A DNA stretch of 64,000 nt, from the NCBI GenBank assembly GCA_001599295.1, contig BCGN01000002.1:1798001-1862000 (forward strand), written 5' to 3'. The DNA is from Sporopachydermia quercuum. Its lineage: Eukaryota > Ascomycota > Sporopachydermiomycetes > Sporopachydermiales > Sporopachydermiaceae. The notes beneath the pieces were generated by a model. The model searched no databases. It was not told where the DNA came from and worked only from the letters and a program-made list of their open reading frames with translations. Every line of letters starts with the position of its first letter. The stretch's first letter is position 1. Positions 11,929-23,565 of the stretch are shown piece by piece. Both the position numbers and the translations under genes were made by a program.

Positions 11929-14334
11929 ATGTCATCAACCTTAATTGCTAAGCATTCAGATCAAATACACAACATGCTTATCTTACAACCAGGCATCACC
12001 CATTCGATAACGAAAGAGGAAGAATGTTTCAAAACACGGAAAGAAACTATTTCAGACTTACTTACGGCTCCTGTATTGGATACTGTAATGATTGAAAGTG
12101 AAATTCTATACGAGCAAGAATCAAAAACCGTTGATTCTAGGCCGAGCTTTTGTCCCGATGAGATAGAATACAATTCTCATATTATCCCGCGAGTTGAAAG
12201 GAAACCCATCAGAAAACCCAATCACGGATCAATTTTCACTTGGGAGTTTTTCAAGCGGTTTGAAAGCGAAAATGGGATAAACAATAGTAAAAATGGTATA
12301 CAATACACTAAGATGGAACGTGATGTAATCACTTTTGAACCTAATGGATACACAGATGAAATGTCCAACGACGATTTTATCATGACCTATCTTCAACCGT
12401 TTGATGTATTATTACAACAAGCACTTGCTGATAACGCTTTTGATGACGATTCAATTGTTCAAAATTTATTGCAAAGCATTTCAAGACAACATGGTTTGTC
12501 AAGGGGGCTCCCTGATGTTTCACATTTTATATTGAAAGATAGAAATGGCCCAGTCAACTTAACTAACCTGGTACCAGCCTTCAGCTACAACGAATCCACA
12601 GGGGCATTCACAAAGCTTGAGACATTATTCCTCAATGGTAAAAGGTCAGGCAATCCTTATTCTCCTGCTGTGGAGGCTTTGTTTGTCAATGACTACGAAA
12701 AGCCAGCTACCAGTTACCTGCTATCACATTTCTTCCAGTATTTAGAAATACTATGCAATATTTGCTTACCATATTCCAACTTTTATTACAATGATAACAC
12801 TGAAGACTCCGCTGTGAAATTATTAAGTTCTCAAGTTGTACAGAACGAAAAGTATCATCATACTGGGATTGTTCATTATATGCTGACTATTGGGTCTCAC
12901 AGTTTATGTAGTATAATGTTTCGTCCATACATTTCTCATCTTCACTGGGCAACAAAGCTATTTTTTGGTATAGAAGATAAAAATATGAACGATTTCCTCA
13001 AAACCCTTTCTGAAAATGATCAGGAAAAAGTTGTGAAAAGTCTAAGGCGAAATTTCAAACATGCATTCAGAAAGTGTATACTGAATGCGTTGTTGACTAA
13101 GTGTCCTAAGTTCATTATGACGGATTTTACGACAGCTATCTTGTTTGAATTGAATGTCAACAGAGAGATGCTTCAAAGATTAGAAAAAGAAGTGCATGCC
13201 TTGGACTTTCAAGATGCTATTAAATGTACTAGTAATATTATGCATGAGTATGAAGACAACAATTTATTCAAACGCAAGGAAACTCAACATTCTCTTGACT
13301 GGTTTGAGGACATACTGATTAGGCTACAACCGCAAGATTTGAAATTTAAGATAGTCAATGAGAGTACGGCCGACGATGAAACCTCCTTCTCAGCTGCTAT
13401 TTCAACGACAGGATTTATCATACCGCAATCGTACAATAAACTATGTAAGGATGAACAGCTAATGAATCAATTGTATGACATTCTCATCAAAACACCAACA
13501 AACATTCAGAAACAAGACGTTTATGACTTTGATAAATGGAAATTATCTCTAAGCAAAAGTAGACCGGATTTATTAGCTCCTATTATGTGGACATCAACTG
13601 TTACCACTAAGGATGACAACGAGTTACAATCTTGCTATAATGAGATCATGACGTTAGTTTTGATTATATTTCGTAAACTTGGACAGTTGAATCTTTTCTC
13701 TGCTGAAAATATTACAAGTTTCTCACATCAGTCAACAAAAAGTCTTAAATTCATCAAGAGAGTCTTAAAGAAAGGGCAGGATTTGGATCATCAGTCATAT
13801 GTTGTCGATACTATGAAATTTGTTCTATTTTCTATTCAGGCAGTGTTTGCGCAAAGGAAGCAAACAATTGAAAGATGCAGCAGCAATGAGAGATCAAAAC
13901 AGGAAGCTATTTATAATCGAGACAAAAATGATGTTATGTCACATTATAAATATCTCTCAATTTCAATAGAGGATCATCGGAGAAAATGTCATAACGATGA
14001 TGACGGTGATGACTTAAATACAAGCTCTAAGTCTAGTACTGACAAGGAATTGGTTCAATTTGACTATTCCGAATTAATTCTAAACATTTATGACACTTTC
14101 TACTTTCCAAAAGGCTATATGAATAACTATTTCATTGACGTTTATAGTGAAGGGGATTTCAGACATTTGTCTTATGGGAAATATCTAAGATCATTACCTA
14201 GTAGAATAAGAGATGGGACAATTCCCGGGGCAGCAATTAAAGGTAAAAGAGTATTGGCAACTGGGTTTATATGGAATGAAGGTTTTGGCAACGGCGATAG
14301 GTTTGAAGGGCCTTTTTTGTTATTTGAATTATGA
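11929..14334 (+). CDS. Unrecognised 801-aa soluble protein
   Basis: I do not recognise this protein. The frame opens from the ATG at 11929; an in-frame TTG two codons earlier is not used as a start in yeast. The reading frame is long and uninterrupted with normal codon use, so it is almost certainly expressed. There is no signal peptide and no clear membrane segment. The sequence is mixed alpha-helical and charged, with an acidic patch near residue 688 (NDDDGDDLN) and a conserved-looking C-terminal block containing SYGKYLRSLPSRIRDG and GFGNGDRFEGP. It converges on MSM1, with stop codons 384 bp apart. It could be a lineage-specific yeast protein or a very diverged member of a known family. No function is proposed. 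Confidence 0.85.
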   Translation: MSSTLIAKHSDQIHNMLILQPGITHSITKEEECFKTRKETISDLLTAPVLDTVMIESEILYEQESKTVDSRPSFCPDEIEYNSHIIPRVERKPIRKPNHGSIFTWEFFKRFESENGINNSKNGIQYTKMERDVITFEPNGYTDEMSNDDFIMTYLQPFDVLLQQALADNAFDDDSIVQNLLQSISRQHGLSRGLPDVSHFILKDRNGPVNLTNLVPAFSYNESTGAFTKLETLFLNGKRSGNPYSPAVEALFVNDYEKPATSYLLSHFFQYLEILCNICLPYSNFYYNDNTEDSAVKLLSSQVVQNEKYHHTGIVHYMLTIGSHSLCSIMFRPYISHLHWATKLFFGIEDKNMNDFLKTLSENDQEKVVKSLRRNFKHAFRKCILNALLTKCPKFIMTDFTTAILFELNVNREMLQRLEKEVHALDFQDAIKCTSNIMHEYEDNNLFKRKETQHSLDWFEDILIRLQPQDLKFKIVNESTADDETSFSAAISTTGFIIPQSYNKLCKDEQLMNQLYDILIKTPTNIQKQDVYDFDKWKLSLSKSRPDLLAPIMWTSTVTTKDDNELQSCYNEIMTLVLIIFRKLGQLNLFSAENITSFSHQSTKSLKFIKRVLKKGQDLDHQSYVVDTMKFVLFSIQAVFAQRKQTIERCSSNERSKQEAIYNRDKNDVMSHYKYLSISIEDHRRKCHNDDDGDDLNTSSKSSTDKELVQFDYSELILNIYDTFYFPKGYMNNYFIDVYSEGDFRHLSYGKYLRSLPSRIRDGTIPGAAIKGKRVLATGFIWNEGFGNGDRFEGPFLLFEL

Positions 14335-14718
14335 AGATGTGAGTTTTACGAGTAAGATTTAGAGAGGTAAGGCAATATAAGAGGTTAAGTTAGGTTTTAT
14401 GGGTATATTGGAAATAGGATAAGTGGTGGGTAATAAATAATAGGAAATATGTAATGGATAATACGTAATGGATAATACGTAATAAATATGAGGACATAGA
14501 TAGTCAACAAAAATAAACAACGGTAAGGATCAAAGAATATTTCTATTCGTTGAGTGTCATAAGTCAAACCATATAAGAGCTACATTTTACTACGATAAAT
14601 CTATTAGCAAAGGAAATAACTTTCCATCATACTTCTATTTTCTAACTTTCTCTCATATATACAAGAATCTTCTTTTTCCTCTTCTTCCTCACCAATCAGT
14701 ATTTTTCCTTATTTCCCC
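14335..14718. other. Convergent intergenic region with a 14-bp tandem duplication
   Basis: This is the 3' side of both the 801-aa gene and MSM1. It is AT-rich. The unit GTAATGGATAATAC occurs twice back to back at 14451-14464 and 14465-14478, and similar GTAATAAATA words flank it. Nothing else was seen. Confidence 0.7.
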
Positions 14719-16598
14719 TTATTTGTCATTCCTTTTAATTCTCTTCATTGGATAATCACCATTTCTATTCGCATTTCCACTACTGACATACGTCAAATCC
14801 GACCCAACTCTCATATATTCTTTACTTCTTTTATCATCATCAACCTCTAGTCTATTCAACAACTTGGCACTGAGCGTTGGAATTATCGGCTGTAATGCTA
14901 TTGAACATATTCTTGCTGTTTCCAACATTATATACAAAACACTATCCTGTAATAAAGATGTTTCAGCATCTTCTCCTTTATATTGCCAAGGTGCAGCATT
15001 CTGCATTAACTGATTAGCCAACTGAGCTGTTTTCCAGAAATAGCTATTGATAGCTTTGGAAGTATCAAACTCAACCATTTTCTCGTTCATATTATCATAC
15101 AATTCATTGAGATCTTTAATCAATTCAATACAGTTGTCAACCATACGTTCAGTAGAACATGAAGAACCATCTGCTTGTTCACTAGGTTTTAAACCATTGA
15201 GAATTTTTCTAAATTTTGTTTCATCATTAATTGGAATTTCTCCTTTGGCCACTCTTTCGATTGTTCTCTTAGCGTTGAATTTAGCAGCAAGAGATCTTAT
15301 AGCTAGATTGCTTATTTTATTGAGCATATTATCATATGTAATATCAAGTCGTTCTTCTGAGAAATCACCGTCTTTATCTAATACGCTATTTTCAATTAGA
15401 TAGAATCTAACAATATCAGGATTTCCTTCATACTTTTCCTTTATCAACCTCACAGGATCAACAACATTGCCAATAGACTTTGACATTTTGGCTCCCTGCG
15501 AAATCCAATGAGAGTGAACTACTAATTGCTCTGGTAAAGGAATCTTAGCTGCCATCAATAACGTAGGCCAGTAGATAGCATGGAACTTAATAATATCTTT
15601 TCCAATTAAATGCACAGCTGGCCAATTATTCTTATATTTGCAAATTTCACCTTCTTTCCAGGGATATCCGATGGATGTGAGATAATTAACTAATGCATCA
15701 ACCCAGACATAAATCGTATCATTTTCGCTGCCAGGTACTTCAATTCCCCATTTTAAACGTGATCTTGGTCTTGAAATACTGAGATCATTTAATTTATTAG
15801 TCTTTAGCTCTTTCAAAATATAATCATATTGAAGTTTAGGCGTGATGAAATTAGGGTGGCTTTCAAGATAATCAATCAATTGCTGTTGAAATTGAGACAT
15901 TTTGAAAAAATAGTTCTCTTCAGACGTAAACACAACTTTTTTTCCTGTTTCTTTCGAAACCATTATCTCTTTACCATCATTATCAACAAATTTTTCAATT
16001 TGGCCTTCGGGATAAAACGTTTCTTCTGAAACGCAGTACCATCCTTCATGCTTTCCCTTATAGATGTATCCATTGCTGTATAGTTCATTCCAAAAGTAGT
16101 TCACGGCTACATGATGATCGCCATCTGTCGTTCTAATAAATCTATTATATTTCACATTTGACAGTTCAGCCAAAACTTTGAATGTTTCTGATAAATCGTC
16201 ACAGAATTTCTTTGGCTCAATGCCTTTTGCTTCAGCTGCGGCTTGAACTTTCAATCCATGCTCGTCAGTGCCAGTAGTAAAAAATACTTCTCTCCCGTTG
16301 AATCTCTGCCATCTTGCTTGAACATCACATAGAATCATTGAGTACAAATGTCCAATATGTGGAGCTATAAATAGTTAGTATTTGTTAATGAAAGCATCGA
16401 TAGCCATATAAGAAATCGTTGTGTGTACTTACAAGCATTGACATAGAAAATAGGAGTAGTAATATAGTATGGTTTCTTTGGAGATTCATTACCAACTAAC
16501 TGGTTGAAAGGTGCCTCAGTTGTAGAGAAAGCTCTATTATTCAAAAACCTCAGCCGGATGGCTGAATTGCAAGCAAACAAAATGTTCCTGTAGTTCAT
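14719..16598 (-). CDS. MSM1: Mitochondrial methionyl-tRNA synthetase (one intron)
   Basis: Class I aminoacyl-tRNA synthetase that charges mitochondrial tRNA-Met with methionine in the matrix. Exon 1 is 16598-16433 and exon 2 is 16364-14719. The 68-nt intron has a GTAAGT donor, a perfect TACTAAC branch site and an ATAG acceptor. Splicing gives 603 aa and rebuilds the signature TPIFYVNASPHIGHLY, with HIGH at about residues 58-61. The second signature, KMSKS, is in GAKMSKSIGNVVDP near residue 347. The N-terminus is rich in Arg, Asn and hydrophobic residues, as expected for a mitochondrial presequence. The anticodon-binding helices follow, with no extra C-terminal tRNA-binding domain. YIP1 lies upstream on the same strand, an arrangement I recall from S. 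cerevisiae (YGR171C-YGR172C). Confidence 0.95.
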
Positions 16599-17319
16599 TA
16601 CAACGTAGTTCAGTTATCAATGAGTAGTATTCCTTAAGAACATTGGATGAACAACGGAAGGTAGGTACACAATAGCCTACAACAAGATTCAGCTACCAAA
16701 CCAAAGACTGTTACCGAGACTATTGGTTCTGCAAAGATCTCGTTATCATTTGGTTTATCAATATGTATAGTCGATAGGTAAGTAAAATGATAAGAAGGAT
16801 AACCTAAGAGATGAGAAGCTGGAAAGATCAGAAAGATTTTGGTAAGATGTTAAGTTAGAGTTAATGTGTTAACATGCAATTTTCATGCATATATTTGTCC
16901 TGTGCATTAAAAAGGATGTGATAGCAACAGTTGTAAATACGTCCAAATAATGACTTGTGGTTAATAAGAAGTCAATAGAAGGTAAAGCCCATCAATCAGC
17001 TTACCCTTTCTATTCTGATACCTGTATACTTTATCAAGTATGAGAACTTTACTGTAATTGCACTTTCTTAACATCCAATAACAAATGATTAGGTTCCTAA
17101 ATACGTTTCAGGAATACATACGTGTACATGATTCTTGCATGTATTCAAACTTTATTTGTAGTTTACTTTCCACTTATTTACTATACATTATTAGTACTAT
17201 CAACAAAACAGTGCTCTATCTATCATTAACCGATTTTACATGTTTTCATGTATTAATAATGAACCATAGTTTATTTATTAACAGTGTTGAGTTGTCACCG
17301 AAAGTACTTGGTAAATAGA
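16599..17319. other. Intergenic region between YIP1 and MSM1
   Basis: It holds the MSM1 promoter and the YIP1 3' end. AT-rich. A 77-codon plus-strand frame at 17085-17318 is hydrophobic by composition only and is not supported. No other structure was seen. Confidence 0.6.
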
Positions 17320-18234
<915 letters not shown>

Positions 18235-18791
18235 CTTGATTTACCGTAATACTTCTTTGCTGTTTCTTATTCTGCTTTAGGTGATATCTCCAATTCTACC
18301 TTCCACACTGAGTCCAACCTCTTACTTTCTTCAGTTATTCAACATCCACTCCAGTATGTTTATAAACAGCAATAATACAAAAAAAATATATAATTGTCGT
18401 TTATAACAAAGAACTCATACTAAAACGAAGAAGAGTGATGATATGTTTATCCATAATCCACAATCGCTCGCTCATCTTCTCATGAAATCTAGGTGACTTT
18501 CTGTGTACAAGAGAACCAGGGGATCATCTGGAGACAGATCTTTTCGTGTTTGTAAAACGGAGATGATGTCAAATCGGCGTGGGCAAGTAGAGACCGTGTT
18601 AGTAAGAAATAGAGAAATCATATGAAACAGGTATTTATTATTCATGGTTTATACAATGGCTTTGTATAAAAGGAAAGGAGAAGTGGCTCATGGTATCTAG
18701 AAATGACCTATCTTATCGGTTCAAAGTAGTTGGGGATAACTTGGGATAGCTCAAGTGGAACAGATAGAAGGTTCGTGGAGATCAGGGTTTG
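18235..18791. other. Divergent promoter region, YIP1 / NSE1
   Basis: About 0.55 kb shared upstream DNA between YIP1 (minus) and NSE1 (plus). It has an AT-rich run near 18370-18400 (oligo-A followed by ATATAT). No specific factor site was recognised. Confidence 0.6.
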
Positions 18792-19892
18792 ATGCCTGTT
18801 GCTATTACTATTTACTTACTGTTCAAGATGGCGTTGACTAATATTCAGAAAGGGTTGCTACACTGTATAATAGCTGAGAGACAGGCGTATATAAAGGATC
18901 TGTTGATAGTATTTAAAAGGCTGATTCTGGTTCAAAATAATGCTGAAAATGAAATAGACTCCGAAAGGAATGAAAACGACGCTCAAGTTGAGTATCCAGC
19001 TGATGACGAAGAACTGAATGTACAATTAAGGGCATGCATTGCTAGTATCAATAGCCGATTAAGAGTATTTGGTTATGAGATAAGAGAGCAGAGAGATTTA
19101 GAATCTTCGGACAGGAACATCCCATCTCGAAGAAATAGAGAATTACCGATTTACTTTTATTACCTTAACCTCGCATCAGATGCATCGACCAAACTTGCAA
19201 CTACATATGGAACTGATGATATACAATATATTAAAGCTCTAGTAACATATATATTCACTGAAAGCAACGAATTTATACGGCCGCAAATATTGGAAAACTA
19301 TCGTGAGAAGTTGGTTCGGATTTATGACCAAGAGCGAGACTCTGGAAGGAATTTGCCTCCGTTTTCTCTTGAGGGATTTAGACATGAATTCTTTGGTATT
19401 TCCAGTACTATAGCCTTAAATATGTATCATAAGGTGAGTGGGAAGCCGAAAATAACGGCTGAAAGAAGCTTATTCCCAGCTCTATTAGACGATGGTTGGA
19501 TTGAATATGATAAGAAGGGGTTTTATTACTTATCCCCGCGAGCGTTGATGGAGCTGAAAGCTTACATTATAAATGAATTTACCCGTGATGATTCTAATGA
19601 ATCAGAAAAAGCAACTGCAAGAGAAAACGAATTGCCAGTGGTGAGAACTTGTTATGGATGTCGAGAGATCATTACCGCAGGAATTCGATGTTTCAATCCT
19701 CAGTGTACTGTCAGGTTCCATACTTTCTGTGCTAAAGCTTTTTTCCACTCACGTAAGATTCAACAACCTGATGGAACATATTGCTGTGCATGTCCTAATC
19801 CTAATTGTTATTATGATTTTAATCAGCTGGGAGGATTAGTTATTGGTTGCAGAGCGAAAGATATAGTAGCAGTGGAGATAGATATAGAATGA
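18792..19892 (+). CDS. NSE1: Nse1, RING-like subunit of the SMC5-SMC6 complex
   Basis: Subunit of the nuclear Smc5-Smc6 DNA-repair complex. It forms a subcomplex with Nse3 and Nse4 and carries a variant RING domain linked to ubiquitin ligase activity. The N-terminal and middle parts (about residues 13-270) match the Nse1 winged-helix region, with the hallmark YFYYLNLASDASTKLAT. The C-terminal zinc domain (about 285-350) has the C4HC3-type pattern CYGCREI, RCFNPQC, FHTFC and CACPNPNC. The reading from the first ATG is 366 aa. The in-frame ATG at 18828 has A at -3 (AAGATGG) whereas 18792 has T, so the shorter 354-aa form may be the real product. The first 12 residues are hydrophobic and not family-like. 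Confidence 0.9.
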   Translation: MPVAITIYLLFKMALTNIQKGLLHCIIAERQAYIKDLLIVFKRLILVQNNAENEIDSERNENDAQVEYPADDEELNVQLRACIASINSRLRVFGYEIREQRDLESSDRNIPSRRNRELPIYFYYLNLASDASTKLATTYGTDDIQYIKALVTYIFTESNEFIRPQILENYREKLVRIYDQERDSGRNLPPFSLEGFRHEFFGISSTIALNMYHKVSGKPKITAERSLFPALLDDGWIEYDKKGFYYLSPRALMELKAYIINEFTRDDSNESEKATARENELPVVRTCYGCREIITAGIRCFNPQCTVRFHTFCAKAFFHSRKIQQPDGTYCCACPNPNCYYDFNQLGGLVIGCRAKDIVAVEIDIE

Positions 19893-19994
19893 GATTAAGT
19901 GAATGATATGATGACTCGTAGCCTGAGTATGGGTCTGTAGAATCATGTGAGTGCGATCAGAATGAGCCAAGAACCATTTGTTTCTATCAGGTTT

Positions 19995-20150
19995 CTATAA
20001 TTGACATCTACCTTTCCTTCTGTCTACTAGTACAGTTGTAATGAAAGCAACAATGATCCCAGCTGGGTTACCTTTACTTTTCCACAGCGGTAGATTAAAT
20101 CCAACTAATATTCCTATCAATTTACAATGAGAATGTTCTAGATCCATCAT
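19995..20150 (-). CDS. Possible 51-aa membrane microprotein (doubtful)
   Basis: A short frame from the double ATG at 20150 to TAG. It encodes MMDLEHSHCKLIGILVGF..., a polar GNPAG turn, a strongly hydrophobic stretch (GIIVAFITTVLV) and a basic tail (DRRKGRC). That is a plausible one- or two-pass membrane microprotein, but the frame is short enough to be chance. It converges on NSE1, ending 102 bp from its stop. No splice signals that would extend it were found. I recognise no family. Confidence 0.22.
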   Translation of the reverse strand: MMDLEHSHCKLIGILVGFNLPLWKSKGNPAGIIVAFITTVLVDRRKGRCQL

Positions 20151-20775
20151 AAGCTTGGTGGATGTATGTTAATAAATATCGGGATTTATGTTGCTAGTGT
20201 ATTAACTTGATAACTTGATAACTATAGTAAGGATAAAAGGTTCTCATGAACAACTTTTGTCCTTCTCAAGTAACAGAGGAGAAAAATCAACCCTAAGAGC
20301 TTTTATTGGGTGATCTACATTAAATTCTAGTCTCCTGTTGTCTCTTACTTCTTTCTTTCAAGAGTAGCTCCTGCAAGCGTTAGCAAGTATGGATGGTGAT
20401 CACAATAACACGATTAGAACTACTATCTTTACATCGTTTCCTTAACAACAACAACAACAATAATAGTAATAATAAAGATGAATGAATCATGGAATCAATG
20501 TAATTATAAAAGGGATTTCTGAAGTCCTTTCTTCTGATGTCTCCAACAACCCTGATGCAATTCGCTAACCGTATGATGACGATCTAAGAATATCAATTGT
20601 ACCTAAAAATGACTCAATTAAATTCTCCTCTTGTACTGAGACGCTTTCCTTATCAAATTGTAAAAAGTTATNTAAAAAAAAATCGAAAAAAGAAACATAT
20701 ATATATATATATATAATTAAGAAGAAAAAAAAATTACAATAATTTAGATAACAAAAATCTCAAAAAAATAAAGAC
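20151..20775. other. Intergenic region with simple repeats 3' of the tRNA
   Basis: No gene seen. A CAA/TAA-type microsatellite is at about 20441-20475. An oligo-A run followed by an (AT)n tract of about 19 bp is at 20680-20716. One N is at 20672. The run of T on the minus strand close to 20765 serves as the Pol III terminator of the tRNA. Confidence 0.65.
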
Positions 20776-20857
20776 CGATGTTGACAGGACTCGAACCTGC
20801 AGCCTTCGGAAGATTTCGGACCGAAATCCGATGCGCTCACCATTGCGCCACAACACC
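20776..20857 (-). tRNA. tRNA-Arg(UCG) with a 9-nt intron
   Basis: Read on the minus strand from G1 at 20857. Acceptor stem GGTGTTG pairs with CAACATC (one G-U pair). The D arm is GCGC-AATGGTGA-GCGC. Anticodon stem TCGGA pairs with TCCGA, the variable loop is AGGCT, and the T arm is GCAGG-TTCGAGT-CCTGT. The discriminator is G. Sixteen bases lie between the two anticodon stem halves, 9 more than the normal 7. Placing an intron after position 37 leaves loop TTTCGG...T, anticodon TCG (reads CGA), and a 73-nt mature tRNA. The intron TCCGAAATC sits at the canonical site. The D arm resembles yeast tRNA-Arg. A T-rich Pol III terminator follows within 15 bp. Confidence 0.93.
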
Positions 20858-21118
20858 TCTTGCCAAGTTTTATGCTCGATGTCAGATAAAAGATTGCATT
20901 TATTATTTTCCTTCATTATAGTGAATAACTGTTTCTTATTCGTACTGTGATGGAATCGAGTCCAACGTTCGGACTGTTCTGTCGGCACAAGTAAAGGAAA
21001 AGGTTAATAATGGCTACTGCAAGCGACAGACTCCAGTCTAAGCTGAGCCGTCGCTCTTATGGCTCTTTCACAGCTCTTTCTCACTTTACATCTCATTGTT
21101 TTTTACGTACTTATTTAC

Positions 21119-22324
21119 TTATTTACTTGTATCAATTACATATCTTCCTAAGATTATTCCTTTTTTCATCTCCTCGTAAATCTGGGGCAATTCTGTCATT
21201 CCAACGATCTTTATAGGTGCCTTGACCAAACCCCTGGTGAAGAAATCAATGGCCTCTCTTGTATCAGCTCTATTTCCAACATATGATCCAACAATTTTGT
21301 AGGATCTGACCACCTGATCAAAAACGGCAGAACTGACTTTGGCATGAGCCGGTAAACCTACTAAAACAGAGGTTCCTGTAGATCTAACGTATTCAAGAGA
21401 TTGATTAATAGCTTTCTCAGCAACAGCCACATTGATGCATGCATGAGCTCCCCCATTGGTTGCTTCCTTAACAGCTTTTGGTATATCTTCTACTTTGGTA
21501 AAATCAACAAAAGTTTCAGCACCTAGTTTTGTACATAGCTCTTTCTTTGCATCACCACCATCAATTGCAATAGGTCTAAAGCCCATTGCTTTAGCATATT
21601 GAATAGCGAGAGTACCCAGACCACCTCCAGCTCCGGAAATGGCTACCCATTGGCCTTGTTTCAGATCAGCAGATTTTAGTGCTTTATATACAGTAACTCC
21701 TGCACATAGAATAGGAGCTATTTCTGCTAAATCTGTTCCTTTTGGAATTTGAGCCGCTTGGACAGCATCGGCAGTTGCATACTGCTGGAAAGAACCATCA
21801 TGTGTATAACCCGATAGATCAGCATGTGCGCAATTTGATTCATCTCCCTTTTCACATAATTCACAACTCATACATGAACCATTCAACCATTTAATACCTG
21901 CATAATCCCCAATTTCAAAATTCTTGACTTCTGACCCCTTGCCCACAACTATTCCGGCTCCTTCATGACCTCCAACCAGAGGAAGCTTAACGGGCAAAGG
22001 CCAATCACCTTGCCAGGCATGTAAATCGGTATGGCAAACACCCGAGTATTTAACTTTCACCAATATTTCATTTGGTTTTGGTGTAGGAACAGGAATCTCT
22101 TTATATTCAATAGGACCTCCATGCGTCTCAAATACCATTGCCTTCTGAGTTTTAGGGATCGTGAAGGAAGCTGCTGTGGAGTAATGGAAGTAGTTTACAG
22201 TGTTGACTTTGTAGGAGCTGGGCTTAAACAATTGAGAGCTATATCTTGGCACTGAAGTGATTCTTGAGGCTCCAGTATTATCGAGTCTTAATAAAGACCT
22301 TCTTGCTAAATACTTGGCCGACAT
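21119..22324 (-). CDS. Zinc alcohol dehydrogenase with mitochondrial presequence (Adh3-like)
   Basis: Medium-chain NAD-dependent alcohol dehydrogenase interconverting ethanol and acetaldehyde. 401 aa; the first ~55 residues are Arg/Ser/Tyr-rich without acidic clusters, typical of a matrix-targeting presequence, and the conserved enzyme begins at [11 protein letters not shown]. Catalytic zinc ligands lie in GVCHTDLH, in GGHEGAG and in the later GVTVYKALK region. The structural zinc cysteines are in the [15 protein letters not shown] block. The Rossmann motif is GAGGGLG. By analogy with S. cerevisiae Adh3 or K. lactis Adh3/4 it would act in matrix redox shuttling. The exact paralogue cannot be assigned because yeast ADH genes duplicate in each lineage. 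Confidence 0.94.
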   Translation of the reverse strand: MSAKYLARRSLLRLDNTGASRITSVPRYSSQLFKPSSYKVNTVNYFHYSTAASFTIPKTQKAMVFETHGGPIEYKEIPVPTPKPNEILVKVKYSGVCHTDLHAWQGDWPLPVKLPLVGGHEGAGIVVGKGSEVKNFEIGDYAGIKWLNGSCMSCELCEKGDESNCAHADLSGYTHDGSFQQYATADAVQAAQIPKGTDLAEIAPILCAGVTVYKALKSADLKQGQWVAISGAGGGLGTLAIQYAKAMGFRPIAIDGGDAKKELCTKLGAETFVDFTKVEDIPKAVKEATNGGAHACINVAVAEKAINQSLEYVRSTGTSVLVGLPAHAKVSSAVFDQVVRSYKIVGSYVGNRADTREAIDFFTRGLVKAPIKIVGMTELPQIYEEMKKGIILGRYVIDTSK

Positions 22325-23316
22325 TATGTTGTCAATTCAGTTTAAAGGAGATCAGACGAAGCTGATAATTCTGGCAACTTTTATCAATCAGACTCTGGCA
22401 ATTCTTCTAAGTTCAATCTACCACCTGTACGTTTCTTGTTAGATTAACGGAGTTTGGAAGATCGATTATTTGTATGTAATTTCGATATTACAGTTATGAG
22501 GTGGATTAAGATGATATTCGTCTCCAGAATTGAGAAAGAGAACTGTTCATTTTTATATAACTTCATACTTATGTCATATCCCACTCAACAGATACCCTTA
22601 ATTAAGCTTTAACGTTAACACTAAGAACTTTATAACTAGTTTAAAGAACTCAAGTTTGGCGTAAATCTGTGTAAAACCTAAAATGGTTAAACCTTATATG
22701 AATTCAAAAGGCGAGACGATCCGTTCTTCCTGAAGGTTTCAGTTTAGAAGAATCAGACAATTTGAAGTACTTCAGAAAGATTGACTGGTTCAGAAGTCGG
22801 AGATTTGCACCACGAAACTGATCTATAGTAGATAAAAAAAATATAATTTATAGAAATTTGGAGATGAGATGTTTGACGTTGAAAAAATTGTGTAAAAGTT
22901 TGTCACGCGCCACTTAAGAGGGTGTATCTGCAGCGATGAGAGACTGGAGTTGAAAGAATTGCTCAGAGGGAAAGGAACAGAATATTCACTTTTGACAAGT
23001 AAGAAATCACTATAGAGTCAGCATTCTCTCATGATTTTGGCTCCAAATACGCATTCTCTCTTCATTTTTTTCTTCTTTTCACTCAAGTTTTAGAGTATAT
23101 ACCTCACATCGTCGAGCTTGTCTTACATACTACTGGTCATTAATTTTTCCGGCTCGATCAACTTCTCAGCATTTTTAAGATAACCCGAAACAGATCTGAT
23201 GGATTTATTTTTGGATTCCACAGAATTCTTCATTAGCAAAACCATAAGATCAAATCAGGAGAGGACTCAGGTTAAACTGAGAATTTCATAAAGGTAATTA
23301 AGATCATCAGATAACA
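22325..23316. other. Intergenic region upstream of the alcohol dehydrogenase
   Basis: It holds the ADH promoter (minus strand). A TATATAA-like element is near 22555. A 61-codon plus-strand frame across the ADH start is a shadow. No gene supported. Confidence 0.5.
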
Positions 23317-23565
23317 ATGGGCTCGTTTAAGGTTTATTTTATGAAGTATTGGAAACCTAATTACTTTCACCTCTCGTTAGAGGATGCTTCTCATTGTTTA
23401 GAAAAGATTGATCAATTACCTTACGATAAGAGGAATCAAATATTGCTCGATTATTATATTGCATTAGTAACACTAATTAGCAAAATTAATAGTAATAAAA
23501 GTGCACTACGTTTTTGCAGCATATCTTTTCATATCATGAATAATATGCTTAGACCCCAATACTAA
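23317..23565 (+). CDS. Possible 82-aa small protein (doubtful)
   Basis: An ATG-started frame encoding MGSFKVYFMKYWKPNYFHLS..., with a charged, helix-like middle (LEKIDQLPYDKRNQILLDYY) and a more hydrophobic C-terminal half. The ATG has A at -3 (ACAATGG), a good yeast context. I recognise no family. It stands isolated in about 3 kb of gene-poor DNA between ADH and BRF1, and a frame of this length can arise by chance in AT-rich DNA. It has no signal peptide and no cysteine pattern. Confidence 0.3.
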   Translation: MGSFKVYFMKYWKPNYFHLSLEDASHCLEKIDQLPYDKRNQILLDYYIALVTLISKINSNKSALRFCSISFHIMNNMLRPQY

